Assembly (NCBI GenBank): GCA_028291605.1
Contig: JAQGHS010001039.1
Coordinates: forward strand, 1 to 39,969
DNA length: 39,969 nucleotides
Reading direction: 5' to 3'
Origin: Planctomycetaceae bacterium
GTDB lineage: Bacteria > Planctomycetota > Planctomycetia > Planctomycetales > Planctomycetaceae
Position 1 is the first letter of the stretch, and every line of letters begins with the position of its first letter. Positions 1 to 9,700 of the stretch are shown in pieces. The notes beneath the pieces were generated by a model. The model made no database searches, was not told the DNA's origin, and saw only the letters and a list, made by a program, of their open reading frames with translations. Position numbers and translations under genes: made by a program.

Positions 1-136
1 TCAAATCCAAGCTCCCACAAACGGTCACGGCCCAGCGCCGAGCTTTACTGGGCGGCACATAAACGCGCAATACAGTCCGAAAGAATTCAACTGATACGCA
101 ATCGAAACTTTTCTTACCCCTAGCCTCACCCTCCCG

Positions 137-646
137 TCACGTCGTCATTGGGAATTTCGCGACGTACCACTCCACCAACACCCGAAATGGCGGCGAGAAG
201 ATTTCAGGTTGCAGCTCCAACTCCCTCAGCAAATTGGGCAACGTGAAGTGCCGGATCTCGGCGACTTCAATCGGATCAGGGCAGGGGGGGGAGTCCGAGT
301 ACGCTCGATAGAGGACCGTATGCTCCCAAGCGAGTTCTCGGCAGGCAGGGAACTTTCCCAGAAACTCCAGCCGAGCAACGATGCCGATTTCTTCCTGCAA
401 TTCGCGCTGCGCCGATTCGAGGTAATCTTCCCCGGTCGAAAGATGCCCAGATGCCGACGACGTGTAGCAGTTGGGGAATTCATCTTTCGTGGCCGAGCGA
501 ACCTGCACGAGCAATTCGTGGCGGCTATTGAACACGAACACATGCGCCGCGCGATGCAGCAGCTTTTGGGCATGCACATACGAACGCGGCGCTTGTCCGA
601 TGACCCGGTCTTCAGTATCACAGATGTCGAAGATCTCTTCGGGCAT
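137..646 (-). CDS. Nudix hydrolase, YfcD-like
   Basis: A Nudix-fold hydrolase that would cleave a nucleoside diphosphate linked to another moiety; the substrate cannot be read from sequence. The Nudix box GX5EX7REUXEEXGU is complete: GHLSTGEDYLESAQ then RELQEEIGI, in the middle of the protein. The context LVQVRSATKDEFPNCYTSSASGH resembles the YfcD / isopentenyl-diphosphate isomerase-like branch, but the Cys-rich active site of type I IPP isomerase is not seen, so isomerase is unlikely. The frame stays open to a GTG at 688, but codons 1-14 from there lie inside palindromic element A1, so the ATG at 646 (MPEEIFDI) is preferred, giving 169 residues. Neither start has a clear ribosome binding site. 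Product class is secure; start and substrate are uncertain. Confidence 0.85.
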   Translation of the reverse strand: MPEEIFDICDTEDRVIGQAPRSYVHAQKLLHRAAHVFVFNSRHELLVQVRSATKDEFPNCYTSSASGHLSTGEDYLESAQRELQEEIGIVARLEFLGKFPACRELAWEHTVLYRAYSDSPPCPDPIEVAEIRHFTLPNLLRELELQPEIFSPPFRVLVEWYVAKFPMTT

Positions 647-711
647 TGTAGCCTGACTTCGAGTCGGGTTCTTAAGAGACGAAGACACCCGACTCAGAGA
701 GTCAGGCTACA
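647..711. repeat. Palindromic element A1
   Basis: Imperfect inverted repeat. Left arm 647-669 begins TGTAGCCTGACTTCGAGTC; right arm 687-711 ends GAGTCAGGCTACA. Each arm also contains a smaller palindrome around GACTC/GAGTC. It starts 7 bases past the stop of the leucine-rich-repeat gene. No T-run follows on either strand, so it is not an obvious intrinsic terminator. Related copies lie at 1789-1811, 22817-22882 and 28881-28907. Confidence 0.85.
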
Positions 712-718
712 GAAGTCG

Positions 719-1561
719 TCACGGCATTTCCAGGCGGACGCCGATTACCTTCAGCGCTTCCGTCTGCGGGCCTTTGGCGGGATCACCCAGCGGGTTGTCC
801 TTCATGAACAACCGCAGATACGGGGCAAAGTTCTTCTTGCCCTTGGCGTCGGCGTCGCAGACGGCGACCAGTGGCGCGAGATCGGTGATCTTGTTCTTGT
901 CGATGAACAGCATCCGCAGTTGGGTTTGCTTGCCGAGCGGAGTCAGATCGACGATTTCGTTCCCGGAAAGCTTCAACAGGGACAGGCTGCTGACGTTCTC
1001 AATGGGTTTCAAATCGACGACCTTGTTGCCAGCGAGATCGAGCGATGAGAGCTTGGCGATTTCGGCGAGCGGTGTCAGATCGACAATTTGATTATTGGCC
1101 GCGTAGAGCGCCGAGAGTTTCTTCAACTCTTTGAGTGCCGCGATATCCTTCACTTGATTGCCGGACAATTCCAGGTACTGCAGGCCGGTCAGTCCCGCTA
1201 GCGGGGTGATGTCGGCGATCTTGTTGCCAGACAGATCGAGCGATTGCAGATTCTTGAGATCCTTGATCGCCGCGATGCTTTCCACTTCGTTCTTGGCCAG
1301 ATTGATCAAGGCGATGTTGGGACATTTCTCCAGACCGGTCAAGTCCTTGATGCCCTTGCCTTTGGCTTCGAAGACGAAGATTTTCTTCAAATCATCGTCG
1401 GTCAGCTCGACGGTTCCCTCGCGCTTGTCGAGGATATAGTACCGCAGCGCGGCTTCGAGATTCTTGTCGGGGAATTGGACGGCCCACGCGGGTGTGGCCG
1501 TCAGGCACCAACAGCACGCGACAACTGCACCAATACCGATTTGCGCCATGCGAGTCTTCAT
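719..1561 (-). CDS. Secreted leucine-rich-repeat protein
   Basis: A 280-residue exported protein made almost wholly of SDS22/internalin-like leucine-rich repeats of about 22 residues (for example LQSLDLSGNKIADITPLAGL, LSSLDLAGNKVVDLKPIENV). At least six repeats are visible, roughly residues 60-240, so the likely role is protein binding outside the cytoplasm. The start at 1561 is chosen because a strong AGAGGAGG sits 8 bases upstream and the protein then opens with a clean signal peptide, MKTRMAQ to TPAWA, with cleavage likely before VQF. An upstream in-frame ATG at 1588 would add nine residues before the signal peptide and lacks that spacing. No enzymatic motif is seen. Binding partner unknown. 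Confidence 0.85.
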   Translation of the reverse strand: MKTRMAQIGIGAVVACCWCLTATPAWAVQFPDKNLEAALRYYILDKREGTVELTDDDLKKIFVFEAKGKGIKDLTGLEKCPNIALINLAKNEVESIAAIKDLKNLQSLDLSGNKIADITPLAGLTGLQYLELSGNQVKDIAALKELKKLSALYAANNQIVDLTPLAEIAKLSSLDLAGNKVVDLKPIENVSSLSLLKLSGNEIVDLTPLGKQTQLRMLFIDKNKITDLAPLVAVCDADAKGKKNFAPYLRLFMKDNPLGDPAKGPQTEALKVIGVRLEMP

Positions 1562-1569
1562 CCGGAAAT

Positions 1570-1577
1570 CCTCCTCT
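1570..1577 (-). promoter_or_regulatory. Ribosome binding site fixing the LRR gene start
   Basis: AGAGGAGG on the minus strand, 8 bases before the ATG at 1561. It decides in favour of the internal start that exposes a signal peptide. Confidence 0.8.
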
Positions 1578-1700
1578 GTGTTAATCAAGTTGGCAGTGAG
1601 CTTCTGAGATGTTACCGGTCAGCTCACCGAACTTCGAGACTAATCAACAAAGGCTTTGGCTTCAATCCAAACTGTGGATCTCAGAATGGCGGTCGGAGTT

Positions 1701-1768
1701 GTAGCCGCGTTTCGCCAGAATGCGGGCGAGCGACTGGCGAGGCCCGTACTCTGGCGAGATGCGGCTAC
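1701..1768. repeat. Palindromic element B1
   Basis: Imperfect inverted repeat. Left arm 1701-1727 starts GTAGCCGCGTTTCGCCAGAA and right arm 1742-1768 ends GCGAGATGCGGCTAC. Both arms share the core CGCCAGAATGCGGGC, with a few changes. Copies of the same family are at 10331-10396 and 28918-28984. Together with the A-type hairpin at 1789-1811 it forms a composite A-B unit downstream of the HD-GYP gene. Confidence 0.85.
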
Positions 1769-1779
1769 GACGACTTCGC

Positions 1780-1811
1780 AAAAAAAAGAACCCGACTCAG
1801 AGAGTCGGGTT
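1780..1811 (-). terminator. Intrinsic terminator of the HD-GYP gene, built from element A2
   Basis: On the minus strand AACCCGACTC, three-base loop, GAGTCGGGTT is followed by CTTTTTTTTG. The 10-bp stem is perfect (1789-1811) and the T-run is at 1780-1787. It begins 6 bases after the HD-GYP stop. The hairpin sequence is the same family as elements A1, A3 and A4, so here the repeat appears to serve as the terminator. Confidence 0.85.
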
Positions 1812-1817
1812 ACGGGC

Positions 1818-3494
1818 TTATTCCGGGCGTTTCGGCTTCTTGACCGCAAAGTTCAACGAAGCGTCGTCTTGTTTATCGGAGTCCTTACGAATCGCGTTAT
1901 CCAGCGCTTCTCGCAGCGACTCGCCGATCCCGCGCTGGCGGATTTCGCTCAGCTTTTCTTTGCACCGCATGAATGCATTGACGACATTCGGATCCCATTG
2001 TTTTCCGCTACCCTGCTGGAAGATCGATTCCACCTTCTCCAGCGGCATGCCGGCTCGGTACGGGCGATCGGAACTCATCGCATCAAAGCTATCGGCGACG
2101 GCAATGATCCTGGCCACGTACGGGATCTGTTCCCCACTCAAGCCCGTCGGATAGCCGCTGCCGTTGAATTGCTCGTGATGGTACAGCACGCCATCCAGTA
2201 GTTGGTCAATGCCGGTCAGTCCGGAGAGAATTCGATGGCCAATGACGACGTGTTCGTTGATGTGCTGCCGCTCCTCATTCGTCAGCAGCCCGTTCTTACA
2301 GAGGACATCGTCTCGGATACCGATCTTTCCAACGTCGTGCAGCAGTCCCGCGAGGTAGATGTCGTTCAATTGCTCGTCCGGCAGGTTCAGCTCCTTGCCC
2401 AGTTCCACGGCCATGCGGGCGACGCGTTCGCTATGCCCAGCCGTGTACGAGTCCTTGGCGTCAATCGCAGCCGTCAGCGAACGTGTCAGTCCGACCACCA
2501 GATTTTTGACATCCTGATGTCGGTGAGATGTTCGGGCTTGTGCGGCAACCAGCGTCGAAAAAGATGCCAGCAGAGCCGCGTCGCTGAGCTGAAAAAGTGC
2601 TCCCGAGCTTTTGCGGCCACTCTCCAGACTGGGAGTGGATGCGGTCCCCGGATTCAACCGGACGCCGCGATCGATCTTGTTGATTACGATGAGGTAGCCG
2701 GATGAGGTTTCGGACTGGATCTTCACAGCGGTCAAGGTGCTGATCCGCGGAAATTTCTTTCCGATCACCGTTTCTGCCACAGAGTTCTCGATCAAAATTC
2801 CCGACTGGTCCCAATCCGTGTGATCGGCAAGCAGACTGGCGAGTTGCTGGCATTCCCAGAGCGAGAGCGAATCTCCGGAGTTGGGAGACACCACGGCCGT
2901 CGCTTCACCGATTACGCAAATTGCCGTCGAGACGCCCAGGACTTCCGTTACCGCTTTGAGAGCGTGGCGTTGAAAACGTGAGCGTTCGCCATGCATCCGC
3001 GTATTGCGCAGCAGAACATCAAACGCTGCCAGGACGGAGCAGGCCTGGGCTTCCCGTTGCCGAGCTCCGCCGTTGGCTTTCCCGCGTTCGGAGGTGGCGG
3101 AAAGTTTATCCGCCAACAGACCACACCATTTCTCCAGCCGTTGGATTTCCTGCTGAGTGTCACGTTCGCCGTGTGCAAATCGCGACAGACTCGTCAGGCC
3201 CACCAGCCGGGTGATACCCGATTCCTTGATCGGCAGCAGAGCACGATAGGTGGTCTCGGAGACGGGCGTGATCACGGGACGCTTTTGAGCTGCGCAGGCT
3301 CGCGCTGTCTCAGGCGTGATCTCGTCGACGACCACAGGATTCTCTTCTTTCGAAGTGATGTCCAGCTTGTCGCCTGATTGCACGTCATACAGTGCGATCG
3401 CCGAACCAAGTTCGGATTCGAGAATAAAGGCGATGGCCTTGGCCTGTTCAACCACGTTTGATTCGCGGGTTGTTGTCATTGCAAGCGCCACCAT
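1818..3494 (-). CDS. HD-GYP domain protein (putative cyclic-di-GMP phosphodiesterase)
   Basis: A 558-residue signalling protein. The C-terminal HD-GYP domain (about residues 335-520) would hydrolyse cyclic di-GMP. Visible metal and signature residues: AGH (H354), LHDVGK (H386, D387), NEH (H415), YHHEQFNGSGYPTG (H439, H440, GYP 447-449) and VADSFD (D468). All canonical positions are present, so the enzyme should be active. The first 310 residues look like one or two divergent GAF-type sensory regions; no signal peptide or membrane segment is seen, so it is cytoplasmic. The ATG at 3494 has AAAGGA 8 bases upstream. It follows the kinase gene by only 41 bases on the same strand, which suggests co-transcription. 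The ligand sensed by the N-terminus is unknown. Confidence 0.92.
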   Translation of the reverse strand: MVALAMTTTRESNVVEQAKAIAFILESELGSAIALYDVQSGDKLDITSKEENPVVVDEITPETARACAAQKRPVITPVSETTYRALLPIKESGITRLVGLTSLSRFAHGERDTQQEIQRLEKWCGLLADKLSATSERGKANGGARQREAQACSVLAAFDVLLRNTRMHGERSRFQRHALKAVTEVLGVSTAICVIGEATAVVSPNSGDSLSLWECQQLASLLADHTDWDQSGILIENSVAETVIGKKFPRISTLTAVKIQSETSSGYLIVINKIDRGVRLNPGTASTPSLESGRKSSGALFQLSDAALLASFSTLVAAQARTSHRHQDVKNLVVGLTRSLTAAIDAKDSYTAGHSERVARMAVELGKELNLPDEQLNDIYLAGLLHDVGKIGIRDDVLCKNGLLTNEERQHINEHVVIGHRILSGLTGIDQLLDGVLYHHEQFNGSGYPTGLSGEQIPYVARIIAVADSFDAMSSDRPYRAGMPLEKVESIFQQGSGKQWDPNVVNAFMRCKEKLSEIRQRGIGESLREALDNAIRKDSDKQDDASLNFAVKKPKRPE

Positions 3495-3535
3495 TAGACC
3501 AGTCCTTTAAAACGTTCGAAAACGCTGTCGATACT

Positions 3536-6500
3536 CTAATTTGAATCCGCCTGAATCGATTCTGTTGGTTCAGATTCGGGGCCTAGTAGTTTCTCAAAGT
3601 CCGGATCCCCGCGCAGCGCAGAGAAATCCGGATCCTCTCGGGCACGTTCCCGATCCGCACCAAGGTTAATGGCCTCTTGTAATAGCTCAAGAGCTTGATC
3701 CTGGTATTCCGGGTCGGATAGCTTGCGAGCAATTAATGCGGCGACGCAGGCCCCCACATAACGACTGTCCGGATTTGTTGGTTCTCTTTCGATACACGAT
3801 TTGGCGTCCGCCCATGCCTGTTGGAATTTTCCCAGGCGGGCCAGTGCCACCGCCCGATAACGCAACGGTTCGATAAATGTTGTCTCGGCATTCAGAGCTT
3901 TATCAAAATAACTTACAGCTTGTTGCAGATCCTTCCGTTTCATCGCCAGCATGCCCTTTCCATAAAGGGCCTGTGCATGTTCGGGATCAGTGCTCAAGAT
4001 GCCGTCAAACACCCGCTCTGAAATCTTCGGAGCACGATGAGCAACTGAAAAAGCATACGTCCAGCTGAAGCGTTGGGTGACACGATCCGGAGATTTTTTC
4101 GTCACTTTCAGGACTTCAGCGAACAAAAGATCGGCTTCCGCGTGTTGTCCCATCCCTTCCAAAGCCATCGCTCGTGCCGCATCTACCACGGAATCGTGGC
4201 GACCCAGTTCCTGCACTTTCTTGAAGTCAAGCAGCGCGGCTTCAAATTCTCGCAACTCGAGGTGGGCCAGCGCACGATTAAAGTAAGCGGATTGAAGATG
4301 CGGATCGTGCCGGATGGCAGTCGTGTAGTCATGAATCGCATCGCGCTTGTTGCCGTGCTTATTCAGTAGATAAGCTCGGTTAAAATGCGCCCAGGACGAT
4401 TGCGGCCAGAGCCCGATGCACGTTCCCAGATCGGATACGGCCAGCATCGATTCACCAAGTTCATCGTGGCAAAGGGCCAATTGGAAATGAGACCAGTAGT
4501 GTTTCGGCGACATCTCAATCGCCTTTTTGAGCAATCGGACGGCCTCACGGTAGCTCGCGACTGATCGATTTCGGCAATGAGCTGCCGCCAGCATATAGTG
4601 ATCGTGCGAAGTGACCACGGGAATCTTTCCAGCTGCGTCAAGCGCCTGCTGGGCCTCTGCATCCCGCTTCAACAATGACAAATAGCGAGCTCGGTCCAGC
4701 TCCAACGCACGGGACGGTTGTAGACCGCGAATTTGGGTTCCAGTTTCTAGCAGACTCAATGCAACCATCCCAGCGGCCAGCGGATCTTTCGATTCCAGTC
4801 GCACCTGTGCCGAAGCGAGTTCCAGCAACAGTTCTCGCATGGTTTCGCCCACATCGACACGGTCACGCCTTTTGAGCAATTGCCAGTTCATGTCCTCCTG
4901 CCAATCAACATCCCGCGTCACTCGATAGAGCGAGAGCGTCCTCTTGACTTCCGCAATCCCCTTTCTCAAGGGAACGTCATTGGCGGCGATGTCTTCATCG
5001 GACATTCCAGTTTTTACCATGCACAGCGCTTCCTGTGCTTTGATGTAAAAACTCCGCGCCCGTTCGTCGGCTGCGTTCTGATTCAGCGCGGCAACTGTCG
5101 CGGCCAGATTGTCGCGGGTCAGATACAGGGCCACTGCTCCCGGAATGATCAGCATCGCGGCCATGAAGATCACGGAGCTCGCGGTCGTCAAACGGGGATG
5201 CCGGCGACCCCATTTTCTGATTTGTTCGACGCGGCTCAGTTCGGGAGCGAACTTCAACGGCAGATCTTGCAGGAACCGATTCAGGTCCTCGGCCAATTGT
5301 GATGCCGAAGCATAACGATCGGCAGGTCTGGGAGCGAGGCTTTTGCGGACAATACTTTCCAGGCTCCAGGGAATTTCGAGACAACTTCGGCCTTTCAGTG
5401 AAGGAACCGGCAGTTCTCTTTGCTTGATGCGGGCGTCTAGTCCACGCAGGTTAAGCGAGGCCTGTGACGGGTCGACAAACGGGCTGACCCCGGCCAGCAT
5501 TTCGTACAGCACCAGGCCCAACGAGTAAACGTCGGATCGACGGTTGACCAGCATGTTGCTTGCCGGAGTGCGCTCCCGCATCGCACGGAGATGTTCGGGG
5601 GACATGTAGGCAATCGTGCCCCCAATCGTGGCCTCGGCCGGACTGAAGTCAATGGATTGCGACACGTTGAAGTCAAGCAGCAGCGGTTGCCCCTCGGAAT
5701 TCAGCAGAATGTTCGAGGGCTTAATGTCGCGATGGATCACGTTGCGTTCGTGTGAATGTTGCAAACCCTCCGCCAGGCGAGCAATGATCCAGGCCACAGC
5801 CTGCACGTAGGGCAGGCCCGCCAGGATCATCCTGGTGGTTTGAGCCGTTTCCACTTGGTCCGCTTCAATCGTCTGGTGTTCCACCTCTGTGCTACGGTGT
5901 GCGGACCGGACAGCCGGTTTCGGTCCTGCCACGCGATCGAGTGCCTCAATGAGCGACTTGCCAGTGGCGGGAACTGCGGAATCGGTCCAGACCTTTTTGA
6001 TGACTTTATTCAGGCTGGCACCACCGAAGTACGGCATGCAGACTGCCCGTACCCCCAATTGTGCATCTTCATGCACCGAGTAGATCGGGACCACGTGGGT
6101 GTGTTGCAACTGCGCCATCGTTTGTGGCTCAGTACCTTCGATCGCCGAGATCTTTAACACGACTTCGCGGTCTGCCAGATCGCCCTGTTTGGCGAGATAA
6201 ACTTTGGCGAAGGACCCGCTTCCGAGCTCTTTCAAGAGCCGAAATCCGGCGATGTCATCTCCGATGTCAGGCAAGGCCAAGGGCCGGACCGGTGACGTTT
6301 GAGACTGTGTCCCGATAACGCACTTGACCGACACCGAGTCGTATTCCCAGCCACGATTTAATGTGACCGACTTATCCGACACAGACGCCTGCATCCGGGG
6401 TTCGATCAACGCATTGTAGGGATTGAACGAACTCGAGCCTTCGTCTTCACCGGACCGCCATTCGCTTAGTAGATCGTCGACTTCCGATTGAAGACCGATC

Positions 6501-6586
6501 TCCGTGTCCAAGCCCAACGCTGACAGGCTGGCCTGCCCATGGTCGCCATCCAGAAGATCGCTGGTGTGATCGGATTTGATCGTCAT
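3536..6586 (-). CDS. Membrane Ser/Thr protein kinase with TPR repeats
   Basis: A 1016-residue Hanks-type kinase. Kinase region about residues 114-440: glycine loop GSGSFAKV (122-129), VLK lysine K145, catalytic HRDIKPSN (285-292), then DFN (305-307) in place of the usual DFG, MSPEH (328-332) and the late arginine in PADRYAS (R424). A low-complexity insert of about 50 residues (200-255) interrupts the domain before the catalytic loop. One membrane helix spans about 466-490, followed by an outer region of about 500 residues rich in TPR-like repeats (for example AHFNRAYLLNKHGNKRDAIH). The expected topology is kinase inside, TPRs outside. DFN versions of this motif occur in planctomycete TPR kinases, so loss of activity should not be assumed. 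It precedes the HD-GYP gene in a likely two-gene operon. The start at 6586 lacks a strong ribosome binding site. Confidence 0.92.
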   Translation of the reverse strand: MTIKSDHTSDLLDGDHGQASLSALGLDTEIGLQSEVDDLLSEWRSGEDEGSSSFNPYNALIEPRMQASVSDKSVTLNRGWEYDSVSVKCVIGTQSQTSPVRPLALPDIGDDIAGFRLLKELGSGSFAKVYLAKQGDLADREVVLKISAIEGTEPQTMAQLQHTHVVPIYSVHEDAQLGVRAVCMPYFGGASLNKVIKKVWTDSAVPATGKSLIEALDRVAGPKPAVRSAHRSTEVEHQTIEADQVETAQTTRMILAGLPYVQAVAWIIARLAEGLQHSHERNVIHRDIKPSNILLNSEGQPLLLDFNVSQSIDFSPAEATIGGTIAYMSPEHLRAMRERTPASNMLVNRRSDVYSLGLVLYEMLAGVSPFVDPSQASLNLRGLDARIKQRELPVPSLKGRSCLEIPWSLESIVRKSLAPRPADRYASASQLAEDLNRFLQDLPLKFAPELSRVEQIRKWGRRHPRLTTASSVIFMAAMLIIPGAVALYLTRDNLAATVAALNQNAADERARSFYIKAQEALCMVKTGMSDEDIAANDVPLRKGIAEVKRTLSLYRVTRDVDWQEDMNWQLLKRRDRVDVGETMRELLLELASAQVRLESKDPLAAGMVALSLLETGTQIRGLQPSRALELDRARYLSLLKRDAEAQQALDAAGKIPVVTSHDHYMLAAAHCRNRSVASYREAVRLLKKAIEMSPKHYWSHFQLALCHDELGESMLAVSDLGTCIGLWPQSSWAHFNRAYLLNKHGNKRDAIHDYTTAIRHDPHLQSAYFNRALAHLELREFEAALLDFKKVQELGRHDSVVDAARAMALEGMGQHAEADLLFAEVLKVTKKSPDRVTQRFSWTYAFSVAHRAPKISERVFDGILSTDPEHAQALYGKGMLAMKRKDLQQAVSYFDKALNAETTFIEPLRYRAVALARLGKFQQAWADAKSCIEREPTNPDSRYVGACVAALIARKLSDPEYQDQALELLQEAINLGADRERAREDPDFSALRGDPDFEKLLGPESEPTESIQADSN

Positions 6587-6715
6587 GGTCTTGAGTGCCG
6601 GTCTGGATTCAGATTCTGCGAGGGGTACGGACAGTCGAATCGACGTTTACGAATCACAATTCCGGATGGAGCATTTCCAGGCAACTGCTCGATTTCAGGC
6701 AAACCGGACCACAGT

Positions 6716-9700
6716 TCAGGACCTGTGAACCTTCTTCTTAGAAGTTGAGACGCTTTCCGTCGATGTGAAATACAGGTCGGTTCCGAGTGAGTTCAGGGAG
6801 CCCGTTTGTCGTCGACGGTGCAAGGCCGCGCTGGCGACGAGCAGACCCATGCCGGTTGCGAAAACGGTATCCGGCAAATAGGCCGATTGCAGTTCAGCCG
6901 TTTCGACCTGCGTGGCGTCGTCGCGACTGGGACCCGACGGCAGAAAGACAGAGTCATTCTCAGTCTGGGATAGGACGCCTGGCAGTTCACGGAAATGACT
7001 CACACTATGGACTTTGGCATTCAAACTGGAACGCTTCGGTTCCGTTCCAGTTGTGTAATTGGAATCGGGCTGTTCGGGAGCTCCGTCACCAGGGGCCGTT
7101 GCTGGACCGAGTTCCCCATGTTGAGCGGAATCCGTTTCTCGATCGGTGGCAATCGTGGTCTCGTTGCGTTGCGTCGAGGTATTCGTCGGCTGAGCCTGCT
7201 GGTTGCCAATCGTGTCACGATCGGACTGCAGCGAGGAGTCGATCAACCGCGACAGTCGGCGAACCGTCGAGAGACCGGATGTCAGATCTGATTGATCGCC
7301 ACGCGCCCGGCCCAGCGGTCCATCGGCAAACTCGGACAATCTGCCGAGGGGCAATCCTGCGCCCAGATCCGAGATGCGACGTAACGACCGGGCGACTTGC
7401 AATCTGGCACCCAATCCTGTTCCCGAATCGGACAGGACCGTCGGCATGGCAATGACCAGACCGTCGAGATTCGAGGGCAGACTGAGCCGCGGCAAGCCAA
7501 ATCGAGCGTTGTAATCGTTGGGCGAGTCGTTCAGACGTGTCGCCGCCGAAGTCCCCCCCAGATTGGAGCTGCCGCCTCCGGAGCTCCCCCCACCATTATT
7601 ACCACCGCCGATACTACCCATGCCAGAGCCCAAACCACCGGATCCAGAACCCCCAGAACCTCCTGTCCCACCGGTATCGATCGCCGTGATCAACCGCAGC
7701 CCGACGGCCGCGGCGGGGCCTGAAGACAACGGTGCTGCATCATCAGCGTGGAAGGACGAGTCGATATTGATTTGATAGCCGACGCTGCGGGCTGTCGCAG
7801 CGGGCCAGTTTCCGACATGGAGAACATAGCTGCCTGCTTTCAGGAAGATAAACGCCATCAAGCCATCGTCAGTGCTGGCCATGTCGACGACGTGGCCTTG
7901 CTGGTCGAGGATTTGAAAGGGCACTCCGCTGGGTAGCCCGTGACCGCTGATCGCCAAGCGATAGCGTCCCGTCTTCAGGACTTCGAAGCTGTACTCATCA
8001 GATTGATCGTTGGTACGGCTAGAACCGCTGCCTGCGGCGCGGACAATTTCCACGCCAGACTGGAGTTCATCCGGGAACAGCACTCCCAGTGCCTGGGCCG
8101 CCGGCGTGGTATCCGTTTGCGAATCATGCGTCCAGATGGTCGGATTGCCTGCGGTTCCTGCCGCCGGCGTGGAGACAGTAAAGTGGACAATGCTGGACGC
8201 ATTGGCCTCCAGCGGGACGCCCGCAATATTGGCCAGGCCTTCACTGCCATCAATGTGGAGCTGATAGCCTCCCGAAGGCAGCCGGTCGCTGAGTAAAAAG
8301 CGGGCTGTAAAGGTCGTCGGGTCGAAAGAGATGAAATGAGGAATGTAGCTGTGGCCCTGTTGATCCGCGATGTAAATGCCAGGGATCGTGTTCTGCGAGG
8401 TTTGAAAATTCGAAATATGTGCCAGCTCCGCCACGTTGACGTATCCGTTGAATTGGATATCCAGCGTCGTCGGGGCCGACTGCAAAGTACTTTGATCGGC
8501 AATCGAAACGGACACCACTTCCGCTGGGAGAGGATCGAACTCGGCTCGCAAGCTAAGAACGTACCGGCCAGTACTTGTTCCCACTGCGCCACTATGCGAC
8601 TGATTGGGATCAAAAATGCCGCTGCCTGAGCCCCCTGATTGGTGCTCGGCCGGTGACGGTGTATTGAGTCCACTGGAGACTGCTACGTAGTAATCCCCCG
8701 CTACCAGGCCCGAAGTAATGATCGGATCGTTAAATAGCGGATGCTGCAGATTCGTCGACTTGATCGAGTTGAATGACTGATTGTTGCCTGTAACAAGTTC
8801 CAATTGTCCTGAGACCGCGTTCATGCGATACAGACTGAGACCCGCATCTAACGGCGACCCCAGCCGACCAGCGAAGACTTCGGCCACGAGGCCGACCGGT
8901 GACGTTGTACCAATATGAAAATGGTACAAATCCACATCAGCTCCAGGTCTTTGAGCCGCGGACTGACTGCTGACGTCATAGTAGGCATCGTCACCAATCA
9001 TTCCGGGAATCTGCAGGAGTCCCGATTCATCAAGCTCTCCCAAGTCGATGGCCGCGGCCGCGATATCATCTCCCAGATCGATCGGCACGTCTGCCGAACT
9101 CGCGAGATGCACCTGCAAGGTTATCCGGACGGTCCCCGTGGAATCTTTCAAGACGGCCGTGTAATCGCCTGGCGTTAAAGCCTTGTTCGGCGCGAATTGC
9201 AGCTCGGAGATTGTGGAATTGACGTTCGTCCACGCGAGAGGGATCGCATCCCCCCCGGCATCGGTCAAGACGACCGTGGGCGTAAAATTGAGAGTCCCTG
9301 CGAAGTCGATTCGGACTTCCACCGGAGAGACATCCACAGACAGGGGAGCTGGATCGCCAACAACAGGATCCGTCAGCGCCTCGGAAGCGAACACCAACGT
9401 GTAGTCCCCTGTCTCGCCCGCCACGCCGCTGTCTTCGAGGAACGGATAAAAATAGGAATTTCCCTGACCGCTGATGGCGACGTAGTAAGTTCCCGCAGCG
9501 AGGGTTCGCGTGATCGAGGCACCCATGGAGTCCCCAGCGCTGTTTTGTGCCAACAGGCGATAACCACCAGGATTTTGGTGGTCCCCAGGATCGAGGCCCG
9601 CACTGTTATAGAGTCCGAGCGTCCCTGACGTGGAATCCAATGTGATCTCTGACGAGGTCAAGAGCGTAAAGCAGTACCAGTCAACGTCGATTCCATTCTG

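Noticed and set aside
209-1048. Plus-strand 279-codon open frame
   Set aside because: It overlaps both the Nudix and LRR genes in antisense and has no recognisable domain.
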